From: Artemisia argyi
Lineage: Eukaryota > Streptophyta > Magnoliopsida > Asterales > Asteraceae
Direction: 5' to 3'
Assembly: GCA_030686995.1 (NCBI GenBank)
Contig: CM060704.1
Coordinates: forward strand, 112,474,542 to 112,538,541
DNA length: 64,000 nucleotides
Shown here: in pieces, positions 23,632 through 33,400 of the stretch
Position numbering within the stretch: the first letter of the stretch is position 1
Layout: every line of letters begins with the position of its first letter
Made by a program: the position numbers and the translations under genes
The notes under the pieces: model-generated
Told to the model about the DNA's origin: nothing
The model's database searches: none
The model's input: the letters and a program-made list of their open reading frames with translations, nothing else

Positions 23632-24324
23632 TTAGTGTTCAACATCAGTATCCTCATCAATTAGAGAATAGGTGCATTTTGGTTTTTCAATTGGAGAAAA
23701 GGTGCATTTTGGTTTTTCAATTGGAGCGGGCATGACTGGCGACTGACTCAACTTTATAGGTGAAATGGAATCATCTTGTGTTTCCTACAAAAAAATTGTA
23801 TGTTAACGTTAAAAAATTGGTGCATAGTTATAAATATAAGTAAATAAAATAAAAAATATATACACATAAGAAACATATTTAGATACAGTATCATCATCAT
23901 AAGATCCAATTTCAATGTGACATATAGGAGATGAAAAACAAAAGCTTGAAATTCTCCTTTTCTTCGTTGGTACCAGGGTTAGCTGTTTAGGAAAACGACA
24001 ATATAAAAAAAAAGGAATTAAGCATATTAAAAATATTAAATTAATAAAGATTCAACTTAATGTTATATAAATACATTCTCATCATCAGATAAGTCGATGA
24101 AATCAATAGGATCATATTTTTTAGAACCCTTGTCATTAGTGACATGCCCCAAAGGCTCCTTATCAATACTGACATGCTCCAAAGGCTGTTATAAGCATTA
24201 CAAAGAAATAGTTAAAGTATATTTATACGTAAGTATAGAATGTCTTATAAATAAAATATGCGTTTGTATATAAAAAAAATCATAATACACAAAAATTTAC
24301 CTTTTTTGGTACACTGTCAGCCAT
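23632..24324 (-). CDS. Small four-exon gene, 131 aa, function unknown
   Basis: Minus-strand exons 24324-24301 (MADSVPKK), 24185-24075, 23982-23875 and 23784-23632, joined by three GT-AG introns, all phase 0. The whole reading is open and ends TAA. The protein is acidic/basic mixed and disordered-looking: DPIDFIDLSDDEN in exon 2, the basic VPTKKRR (possible nuclear signal) in exon 3, SYDDDTVSKY, and a tandem repeat PIEKPKCTFS/PIEKPKCTYS in exon 4. No enzymatic motif is seen. Helitrons often carry RPA-like genes, so it might be a remnant tail of one, but no OB-fold is visible. A TATA-like box lies about 55 bases upstream of the ATG. Confidence 0.6.
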
Positions 24325-24377
24325 GGCTCAATTTGAGAGGAGAAAATGTGTTGTGATTAGGAGATGCACATAAGGAG

Positions 24378-24387
24378 TATTTATATA
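24378..24387 (-). promoter_or_regulatory. Putative TATA box of the small spliced gene
   Basis: The minus strand reads TATATAAATA about 55 bases upstream of the ATG at 24324, a usual plant core-promoter spacing for a short leader. Confidence 0.45.
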
Positions 24388-24389
24388 AG

Positions 24390-25199
24390 TAGACAACCCC
24401 TATTACCAAGGAAAAAATATGATGGATAATATATTTTAAAAGTTAGTTATATATGTTTGTAATTTGTTTAGCAATATTATCTGTTAAGTGATATTTTAAA
24501 AAAAATACTGGTTAATAACACAACACATATAGTGTGTACAACATTATCAAATATATTTAAGTTTGAAAAGTTATACATAGATCAATATACAAATTAAAGA
24601 AACAATGATAAATTTGGTTAAACTTTATAAATACAATAAACGAACCAACCATTTAACATGCAAAATGAAAAAGTATTAGGCCTGTGATGCAACTTGACAT
24701 TGCCTACACACTAAATGAAACCGCCCTATATACTTGAGTGCAAATTGACCACAAAGGGATATTTTGGCTTATAAGATTAAAGATACACCAACACTCATAA
24801 TTTATTTTCTTTAGGTGTGTGATATCAAATCTGCATACCTTTCATCTTCCTAATCTATACGCATACTAAATCATCCACTAAGAAATCAAAGCAAAAAATT
24901 AAAGGTAAGAAATATCATTCGACCTATAGTTGTTTAATTTTGTATGTTATTGTAATATATATATATTTCTTGTATTATATATATTTTGCACTTAATATAA
25001 TGAAAAATTGTAATCATATAACATATGTTGTTTGATTAATATGTTTCATGATCTTGGCGTTTGATTAATATGTGATGATCATTTGGTAGTATGATATGAT
25101 TTTAAGCAAAACACGGATAGTTGTCATATATGCATATGGTCAGTTTATAAAGATGATATATGATAGGATCACAATTCTATAAGCGTCATATATTAGGAT
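24390..25199. other. AT-rich DNA, possible Helitron A 5' end
   Basis: No gene supported. AT-rich with TATATATATT runs at about 24955-24990. The 5' TC terminus of Helitron A should be in this stretch but is not distinguishable by eye. Confidence 0.4.
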
Positions 25200-25924
25200 A
25201 CGACCATTTTCAAGAAGAGTACCCTGGACATTTTGAGGGAGACGAATATCAATGATTTCATTTGCTGTAGGTATGTAGGTATGATAAGGACCATACTCTT
25301 CTTGATGATTTATAGTGACGTAAGAGACATACCTTCAGTGTAGGCATATTGCCCATTATTGGGAAGACCAAGAATTTGAGCAAATTGATCTAAAGTGAGA
25401 GTGAAAGTTTGATTTTGAATTGAGAATTGAAAAGATAAAGTTTGATTCTCATTATATATGAGTTTAACTTGTCGATAGAATTCGAGAACAAAGCGAGGAC
25501 AAATTGACTCATTGATGTGAAATAGGCAATTGAATCCAATTTCACGAAACATGGAAGTGATGTGATCATGATCAAGAAAGGAAGATTCGACAAGATGAAA
25601 GAAACGAGACTCAAGGTTGCGAAGGCTTTTGATGTGAGAGGAAGGGGTGTTTAGTTAAAGAGATAGTGTAGGAATTTACTCATCCGTAAGTTCATGATCA
25701 TAATCAAACATATGAAACATCTTGTTACCTATAATGAAACCAAAGTTAAAAGAATATAAATTGTTTTGAAGATATATATATCTATTGTGTGCCTATATGC
25801 AAACTATGTGGAGGTGCAGTAATCCTGACTCTAAAATTGACCTAATAAGAATACCTAAATACTCCTAATTTCAATTTAGCTCAAACGAATATGTCAATAA
25901 GTACATATTAGTTATGTACTTCGG
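25200..25924 (-). pseudogene. Second partial copy of the SIRE-type accessory ORF
   Basis: Matches 7848-8575. The minus strand reads MFREIGFNCLFHINES, RFVLEFYRQ and FAQILGLPNNGQ, with ILS instead of the MRVELS region because of a short deletion, and then breaks in frame at about 25310. It is truncated on the left at 25200 and lies 20 bases from the copia LTR at 25945. Confidence 0.7.
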
Positions 25925-25944
25925 CCAACACTCGTGAGATCATG

Positions 25945-26313
25945 TGTTAGGAATACAAATATTCCTGTAAAAAGTCTCGGTCACCTAATTATTGTAATAG
26001 CATTAAGTTAGCTCGTAGTTAGTTTAGTTATTAGTTACAATTAGATTAAGTAACATCGTGGAAGAAGGACGGGTCTTTACCCACTGTATGCCTGATCCAC
26101 AACCCGGGTGTGGGCGTTTTATCTTTTGTTTGTTAGGAACTATAAATACCCCTCTCCACATGTGGAGAGGGTTGGACCTTCTCATAATATCAATCTAATA
26201 TTCAAAGTTTTCTCTCATCCTCACAAGGTTCCCATATTTCTTTCTTTCCCTTCCATACCAACGACTCACAACCACCATTGAATTCATGTTTGTGACTTGA
26301 TGTTTATCCTACA
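25945..26313 (+). mobile_element. 5' LTR of copia element C1
   Basis: Starts TGTTAGGAATAC and ends TTTATCCTACA, 369 bases, with short inverted ends. A TATA-like AACTATAAATACCCC lies at about 26139. It is directly followed by the primer-binding site. Confidence 0.8.
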
Positions 26314-26315
26314 AT

Positions 26316-26333
26316 TGGTATCAAGAGCCAAGG
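26316..26333 (+). other. Primer-binding site of C1 (tRNA-Met type)
   Basis: TGGTATCAAGAGCCAAGG resembles the complement of the initiator tRNA-Met 3' end (TGGTATCAGAGCC) with one added A. It is the usual copia primer site. Confidence 0.8.
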
Positions 26334-26549
26334 TTTCATCTTAGGGCCTTGGTGAATCTTATTTGATGTGGTTTTGTGAGTTTGAAGTTTTTTTCTTGAA
26401 AACATCTTGGTTTGATCTTTCTAGTGTTATTAGACGTGTTAGAGATGTACTTTTATGATCCTTGGTGTTAGTATAACATTGTCTTTCAGTGGTTATACTA
26501 TATCATACGTTTATTTGAAGTTTGGATTGGTTTTGAGTAGTTTTTCTTA

Positions 26550-26960
26550 TCTGCGGTTAGCTCCACTGCCTTATTTCATAGCTGCGATTTGCTTCTGGAG
26601 TTTGTGGTTAGTTTGTCTGCGATTACTATTTTGGGAAAACTGACAAATCGCACGGAAAGTGACAGATTTGGACTATTGTAGACTGCGACTAGCTCCTGCG
26701 GTTAGGTGGTCTGCGTTTTAGTTTTTGTGGTTTGCTACTGTGGTTTGCTTTTCTTGCGGTTACCACACTTACGGTTTTGATCATCCTGCGGTTTGCTTCT
26801 TGCTATGGCTAGTGCCTTGCGTGTAACTCACCTTATGATTACCTCTCCTTGTGGTTACCTATCGTTTAACTTCTCCTGCGATTTGCTCACCTTGCGTTTA
26901 ACTTCTCCTGCGATTTGTGCATCTTGTTGCGGCTAACTTCTACGTTGCGGTTTGGTATTT
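26550..26960 (+). repeat. Degenerate GCGGTTTGC-type repeats in the C1 leader
   Basis: The leader between primer site and gag holds many variants of TGCGGTTTGC, TGCGATTTGC and TGCGGTTAG, often preceded by CTTCTCC or CTTGC, at irregular 20-35 base spacing. The spans 26334-26549 and 26961-27319 hold nothing else recognisable. Confidence 0.6.
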
Positions 26961-27319
26961 TAGGCTGCGACTTTCTCAAATTGTTTAGCAATTTACTAAG
27001 AGATGAGATTCATGTGATAGGTTAATCATTTTGCAATTCGTGAATTGTTGTAACTTTAGTCGTTTCAATTAATCTAATTATGATCTGACGTTGTGAGTTA
27101 ATCCTTACGACTTGACTAATCTCAATTGGATATATTGCAACTTGACTTGTCACAACTTAACACTTGATGCAAACTGTGACTCATCTGGTATCTTTCTATT
27201 AGTTTAATCTACTGAATATATCTTCCGGTTTCTTTTGTTGACTTTAGTAAAATCCCTAGAAAGAATCATTTCTCGGTTTAAGTCACAAAAGCTGTAAAAT
27301 CCCGTTTGAAGACTTTGAG

Positions 27320-28848
27320 ATGTCGACAGTCTCAGATGACATTCAAGCTGCTGGGTCCGACACCCGACCTCCGATGCTAGACAGGACAGATTATGAATCA
27401 TGGGCACAAAGAATCAGATTGTATTGCTTGGGTAAAGAAAATAGTGAGAACATTATGCGATCTATCGATGAAAGTCCTATGCAGATAGGTACAACCAGAG
27501 ATGCTATCTCCACGGCTGAGGATGGTTCTGTCATCCAGGGAATTGATAGACCACACACTTACAATGATCTCACTGATGTTGAAAAGAAGCGCTATGATGC
27601 TGACATTCGAGCCTCCAACATCGTGATACAAGGGTTACCCAAAGATGTGTACAAGCTTATCAACTTCAACACTGAAGCCAAAGCTGTGTAGGACAATGTC
27701 AAAATGCTTCTATCCGGATCGGAGCTGACCAAAGAAGACCGTGAATCTCAATTGTATGATGAGTTTGAGCATTTCAAAATGAATCCTGGTGAAAACATTA
27801 CCGACTACTATGTCAGATTTCACAAGCTGGTTAATGACATGAGAATGATCAGAATGACAATGCCCAACATTCAACTCAACTCTAAGTTTGTGAACAACAT
27901 GTCACCTGAGTGGGATCGTTTTGTCACAGCTGTCAAGCTCAACAATGGATTGAGAAATACGAACTATGAACAATTGTTTGCTTATCTACAACGACATGAA
28001 AAGCATGCTGCATATGATCGTCAATTAAGAGAGAAGCTCAATCCAACTGTCACCAATGACTCACTTGCTTTCATGACTAGTATGGTGCCAACCACTCAAC
28101 CTGTGTCATCAATGGATCACCCATCTCTACAGTCATCAGCTGCCATGAATACTCACCTCGATTCAGGATACTCTCATACTGACAAGATGATTGACAAGCT
28201 TTCCAATCAAGTGTCTCTACTGGTTCAACATTTCAGGGCTGCACTCCCATCTTCCAACAATCAACTTAGGACTTCCTCCAATCCACGTAATCAGACCATT
28301 GTGGAAGACGGAAAAGTAATGGTGCAAAACGTTCAGGGAAGACAGAATGTGAATCAAAGGAATGTTGTGCGGGGTAACTTTCAGAACAAAGCTGGAAATG
28401 TGAATCAGGGACAAGGAAGGCAACCAAAATGTTACAACTGTGGGGGTTTAGGTCACATCGCCAGAAACTGTACTCTACCAAAACGTCCTCAAAACTCAGA
28501 TTACTTCAAGGACAAAATGTTGCTCATGCAAGCTTAAGAGAATGGAGTTGTGCTTAATGAAGAAGAATTGGCGTTTATTGCTGGGGATGATGGAAAGACA
28601 TTCGATGATGATGTGGATGAACAACCAGTTCAGGATTTAGCTCTTAATGATCCAAACATCTTCCAAGCAGAAGATTGTGATGCTTTCGACTCAGATGTTG
28701 ATGACGAACCCACTGTTCAGACAATCTTCATGGCTAATCTATCATCTGTTGTCTCTCCCACACAACAATCTGGTCGATCCAAATCATCCATCATATCTGA
28801 CGTACTAAAATTATATGATAAATGTGCTAACAATGATGAACAAAAGAC
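27320..28848 (+). pseudogene. C1 copia gag polyprotein, two stops, truncated
   Basis: The frame starts MSTVSDDIQAAGSDTRPPML and continues DYESWAQRIRLY, a copia-type gag N-terminus. A TAG at 27689-27691 replaces a residue that is Trp in the family. The UBN2-like gag core follows (YDEFEHFKMNPGENITDYY, LNSKFVNNMSPEWDRF, AYLQRHEKHA). A CCHC zinc knuckle CYNCGGLGHIARNC lies at about 28434-28475. A TAA at 28535-28537 (Gln in the family) is followed in the same frame by ENGVVLNEEELAFIAG and an Asp-rich stretch. The frame ends at 28848 where the G1 LTR starts. No frameshift was seen. Confidence 0.9.
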
Positions 28849-30269
28849 TGATGAGGCGAAAAATGAACCGTTTTTAGGGGGTCATTTAAGCCGGAATTGG
28901 AATTTATTTGATCAAATATTGCCCTAAATCGTTCCTTTTGTGATTTTAGGTACTTTTGGAGTGAATTCTGGAAAAGGAAGCATTTTGGACGTTTTTGGAG
29001 CGTAAAAGTGAAGAAAATGGCAAAGTCTTAATTTTCCTTGCTGGGAACAGTACCCGACGGCGTCAAAGAAGAATTTTATGACGGCGTCAAGAGCAAAATG
29101 GATGACGGCCCAGAGGAAACGTGACGGCGTCAGCACAAGGGCGTCAAGAGTAAATGTGGTGACGGCCCAGAACAGAATCATACATGACGGCGTCAGCTAT
29201 GGATCTAGGAAGTCCGAGAACTTTATTGGCGGCAAGATGACGGCGTCAGATTTTTTCTTTTGACGCCGTCACCTCCTAAAATCTATATATACTTTTCTAT
29301 TTTTCATTCATTAGAGAGGAAGTTGTGTGGAGAATATTAGGGTCGAACTTTATAAACCCTAGCTCGTTTGTAACAGTATTTTCAAGGGTTTTCACCCATT
29401 GAAACCCTTCATGTTCAATTGAGATAAGTTTTCTTTCAATTCATTCAATATGTCTATGTGTTGTTTGAATATATCTTATGCTTGTCTCAATTTTAACATG
29501 CTAGGCTAGATCTATTGTGTGTTTGCTTAGATGTAATGAAACCTAGATGTTGATTATAGGTTGATTGCTTGTTTATAATTGTAATGGATGAATGATTTCA
29601 ATGTTAGGCTTAAGAAAACTGGCAGATCTCCGTTATGTAACTTGCTTGAACGTCTTAAGAAACATGAACCGATGTGTACTAGGTTTTTATGGTTGTATTT
29701 AATGCATGGGCGAATTCTAGTGATCCCATGTTAGGAGCTTCTTAGCCGGCTCGACATAGGAGTGAAGTAGGAGCTTATAGGATTGGGGAAGTAAGTACGC
29801 CACCCCATGAATGGTATTAAGGAATACAATCCGTCATCCACGCAACTGTAACAAGTAATTAACCTGTAAAAGATATCTAGGGAGTAGTGAAATCTAAGTA
29901 AACACAATTCTCCCATATATTGTTCACACCACTATCTTAATTTAGTTTATTTTCATTTTTGTTATTTTATTTTGATTGCATCTTAGTTTTTGGGTTAGTT
30001 GAGTAGCAACTAATTCCGCCCACTCCTCTAAAAACCGAGATTTTATTTGCTTTTATAAAATATAAAAAATACAAAAAGAATCATCCCTCACATCTATACC
30101 TAGTTTTTAGGTTTTCTAATCCTAGCGACACTATTCCTGAGTTGAACGATCAATCCCCCTGTACTTGTCACTATACTATACTACAACGATCAGGTACACT
30201 GCCTGGTGGGGGTTGTAAGCTTCTCGAGATCCCTCGAGAGTTAAAGCCTGGTGTAATTCCCACGCATCA
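28849..30269 (+). mobile_element. 5' LTR of G1
   Basis: TGATGAGGCGAAAAATGAACC at the start and CCCACGCATCA at the end, 1421 bases, followed by the primer site. It contains the TGACGGCGTCA array and TATA box at 29055-29291 and an AT-rich downstream half. Small ORFs inside it are not genes. Confidence 0.9.
29055..29291 (+). promoter_or_regulatory. bZIP-like TGACGGCGTCA array and TATA box in the G1 LTR
   Basis: Quasi-palindromic (T)GACGSCGTCA units occur at 29055, 29079, 29122, 29185, 29238 and 29261, with TGACGGCC half-type units at 29103 and 29160. A TATATATA box lies at 29284-29291, directly downstream. TGACG is the core bound by TGA-class bZIP factors (as-1 element). The arrangement suggests an LTR enhancer plus core promoter; factor identity is inference. 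The array recurs in the G1 3' LTR (54912-55125) and, inverted, in G3 LTRs. Confidence 0.6.
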
Positions 30270-30275
30270 TGTTTT

Positions 30276-30294
30276 TGGCGCCGCAGCCCGGGGA
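30276..30294 (+). other. Primer-binding site of G1 (tRNA-Asp type)
   Basis: TGGCGCCGCAGCCCGGGGA resembles the complement of the tRNA-Asp 3' end used by Athila-type gypsy elements, with small differences. Confidence 0.75.
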
Positions 30295-30496
30295 ATAGTT
30301 ATTGTCTAGGTTAGAATTTCTTTTTATTAGGTCTACTTGGTAGATTCCTTTCTAGTAAGATTTTATTTTTATTTTTTAGGGTTTCTTTAGTGTATCTATT
30401 TCTTTGTGTCTTTGTTCGTAAACTATCTCGATAGATAACAATAACATTGATCGTTTGATTCCTGTTATTCATGTTTTTCGTTGCAGGATTTTTCAA

Positions 30497-33400
30497 ATGC
30501 CCGCCCCAATCCCTTTAGTGGAAAATGAGAACCCACCTAACCTATCGCCTAACCACCACTTTGACAATAATTCTGAAATGGAGGAGTCTGACCATGATGA
30601 TGACCATAGGGCTAGTCCTTTTTACTATTCTGACTCCGATGAGGACCTAGATGATGGTGATGTGATTAATGAGGATAGAATGGAAGATGAAGTGGACTGA
30701 TGAGTGCTCAAACACTCATCGTTTTTAATATATTTAAACTGCCAAAACGCACAAAAACAACCAAAAAGATATCAAAATACTTAAATTATCCCAGGGATTG
30801 TGTTTTATGTGTTTTAAAAGCAAAATGTGCAAAAACAAAGAAAAAACGTACAAAGTTTGCAGTATTGGCAGTTTCAGTCCCCCAAGTTTCAAAACTTGTC
30901 AATTTTAGTCCCTATGCATTTATTTTGAAAGGAAAAGTCAACCCAAGGTTTTAAAAGTCAAAAATCACTAAATATTACACTTGGGTCACAAGTTTCCAAA
31001 AATTACATATTTAGTCCTTAAAAATCCAAAAATGGCAAATTAGATCCCTGGGAAGTTTTGAAATTTTGAAAATTGGAAAATTACAAAAATGGTTCTTGGA
31101 GTTATGGTTATTGGCAACATTGGTCCTTATGATTACTTTGGAGACATTACCATTTCAGCCCCTCATCTTTTCCAAAATTACAAAAATGGTCCTTGTGCAA
31201 TACTAGTTACCAAACCGGACCCTTTTGTAAAATTAAACCCAAAACCAAACTACCCTTATCCAAGCCTTGGTCTGATCCAGCAAATACCCAGGCCCAAACA
31301 ATCCAAGCCCATTCCTTTTTTAATAAACCCCGGTCAAAGGGTCAACGAGGGTCAAACGACCCTTGACCATCTTCTTCCCCCCAACCAAATCCCACAAAAC
31401 CAGGGAATATCACCTCCCCCCTCCTCACCTTTTTCCAACCAAATCCCCCACAATTAATTCCCTCACCTAGCAAACCCACCACAGTAAATAATCACCACAG
31501 TTAACTGTGGTGATTTTTCAAGCTCAAACCTCATCAAACCTTTTCATAAGTGAATGTTTTTATTTAAGTTACCTTTCATACAGCTTATCTTAACACTTTA
31601 AGTCACTAAATCAGGTGTCTAAGTTCATATAAGTCAAATCTCATAATTTCTCAAAAAGTCAAAATTGCAAACTCAGATTTTCATCAAAATGGGGTGATTT
31701 GTGACTGACCCAGTGGGTCCCACACCTCAGACTTTGCACCATTCAACCCCCCTCCTACCCAGGATCAAGGGTTGACCTTTAGTTTGACCTTCAGACCAGT
31801 GGACCCCACTTAACTTTGTGCTCAAAGCTTGTCCCATATCTGTCTCAGAAACCAATTGAGCAAACTGCTTATTGGTGCTTTTTGGCTTATTGAAGCTACT
31901 TCTTTGGCTTATTCTTGCTTATTCAGGTTATACTAACTCAGAGAAACCATAAGTTGTCATTGTGGACCCCACATCTTCCATTTGAGCTAAAAAACCCCCT
32001 CAGTCAACAAAAGTCAACTGAGTGGACAAATAAGCACTCAAAGTGCTTATTTCTTGGGTAAAGATAAAAGTGATTTTATTAAAAGTTGTTGTTTTTAGTA
32101 TCTAATCAGTTTGGAAAAAGAAAAAAAAAACCAAAAAACCAACTTTAATATTAGTGATAGCTTCTATTTAATAGGATTTATCAATTTTATTTTTCTTTTT
32201 AGCTTATTTAAAAGTAACATATCATTTTCATATTTTTAGAAATTCTATTTTAGGTTAAAATAATTTTATAAATTTTTCCAGATTTTTATTTTGTCTTTTA
32301 GTGGTTTTTCTAATTAATTTTAGTTTAATTTAGTTTTAATTAATATTAATCAATTAAATAGCATAATTAGATTTTATAAAGTATAACCTAGTTTTTATAA
32401 TTTTTCTAGCTTTTATTTTAGTTAAAACATTTTTACAAATTTTTCTAGAATTTATATTACTCATTTTCTAATTTTTTTAATATAATTAGTTTAATTATAA
32501 ATTAATAAGTAATTAGATTAATAATTAGTAAATTAGTTTAAAAATACATAAAATAAACTTTTTATAATTTTTTAGGATTCCTGTAATGGTTAATTAGATT
32601 TGTAAAATTTTTCTTAATTTTCTAAGTCTTTTTAGTGTTTTTAATAATTCTAATTAATTTAATTAGTAATAAATAGATAATTAGTAATTAATTAATAATT
32701 AATAATTAAATAGTGTAAAAATAGTTTTTATTTTTCTTAAAATTTTCTTTAATTAATAGGATCATAAAAATAATAATTTTACACTTTTAACCTTTCCAGT
32801 CCATCAGTTGTATTTTTCATTTTGTTCGTCTGTGTACGTTTTAAATCAAAACGTACGTTTTTAAGTTTTAGCTCAAATCTTCATAACCTCAATTCACGTA
32901 ACCAATCACATAGCTTTCCTAAGCTATTTTGTTCAATAATTTCCAAATAATTTTCATAACAACCCCTTTCTGTGAATAACACCCGATTACGAATATGCTT
33001 AAGTCACATTTCACACCTCAACGGGATTTAACGACCCGGTGATACATTATATTACCCGGAGTATTGATCTAGGCTATTTGACTTAGTTGACCATTCTTTG
33101 GTTAATTTAAGTTAGGTGGTTCGGGATCAATCAATTTATGGCGCCGCTGCCGGGGAGGTGTGTGCGTTTCTGTAGCGTCTTTCGAGATTAGTGTTATCTC
33201 ACCTCACTCACTGTACAAATACCATCACTTATGAATATTTTCAAAATCAAAATATATAAAAAAGTCATTGACACTTTTCCTAAAGTGTTAAAACACCAAA
33301 AAAAAAAAAAAAAAAAAAAAGTAAAAAACAACAAAACCATATCGTAACGTTTTCTGATTCGGTTTTCTTTTAAGGTGATTCTTAAAGAGAAACGATTCTA

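Larger units (their letters stand above)
9244..24400 (-). mobile_element. Helitron A, autonomous type, 5' end not located
   Basis: Rolling-circle transposon on the minus strand. The 3' terminus reads hairpin, short A-rich spacer, CTAG at 9244-9247, then T as the flanking base. Upstream lie the RepHel gene (9463-16619), an AT-rich leader, nested Helitron B (17258-23439) and a small spliced gene (23632-24324). A 5' TC terminus is expected on the minus strand somewhere between about 24.4 and 25.2 kb, but I could not fix it, so the right coordinate is only a minimum. Whether the small gene belongs to this element is inferred from position. Confidence 0.6.
25945..28848 (+). mobile_element. Ty1-copia element C1, 5' portion
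   Basis: The order is 5' LTR (25945-26313), tRNA-Met type primer site, long leader and gag (27320-28848). The element is cut at 28848 by gypsy element G1. Because G1 is not closed inside the window (its 3' LTR is itself split by G4), the C1 pol and 3' LTR must lie beyond 64000 or be lost. C1 is the outermost and therefore oldest member of the nest. Confidence 0.85.

Noticed and set aside
29078..29263. ORF over the TGACGGCGTCA array (also at 54895-55119)
   Set aside because: Noncoding LTR enhancer-like repeats; the frame has no support beyond being open.
28849..30269. CRISPR-like reading of the regularly spaced TGACGGCGTCA units
   Set aside because: Units are only 11 bases, spacing is irregular (about 23-60), and the DNA is a plant LTR.
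31089..31457. 122-codon ORF in the G2 LTR, repeated at 40558-40926
   Set aside because: Open in both LTR copies only because the LTRs are about 1 percent diverged; composition follows the noncoding TTTAGTCC-word region and there are no domains.
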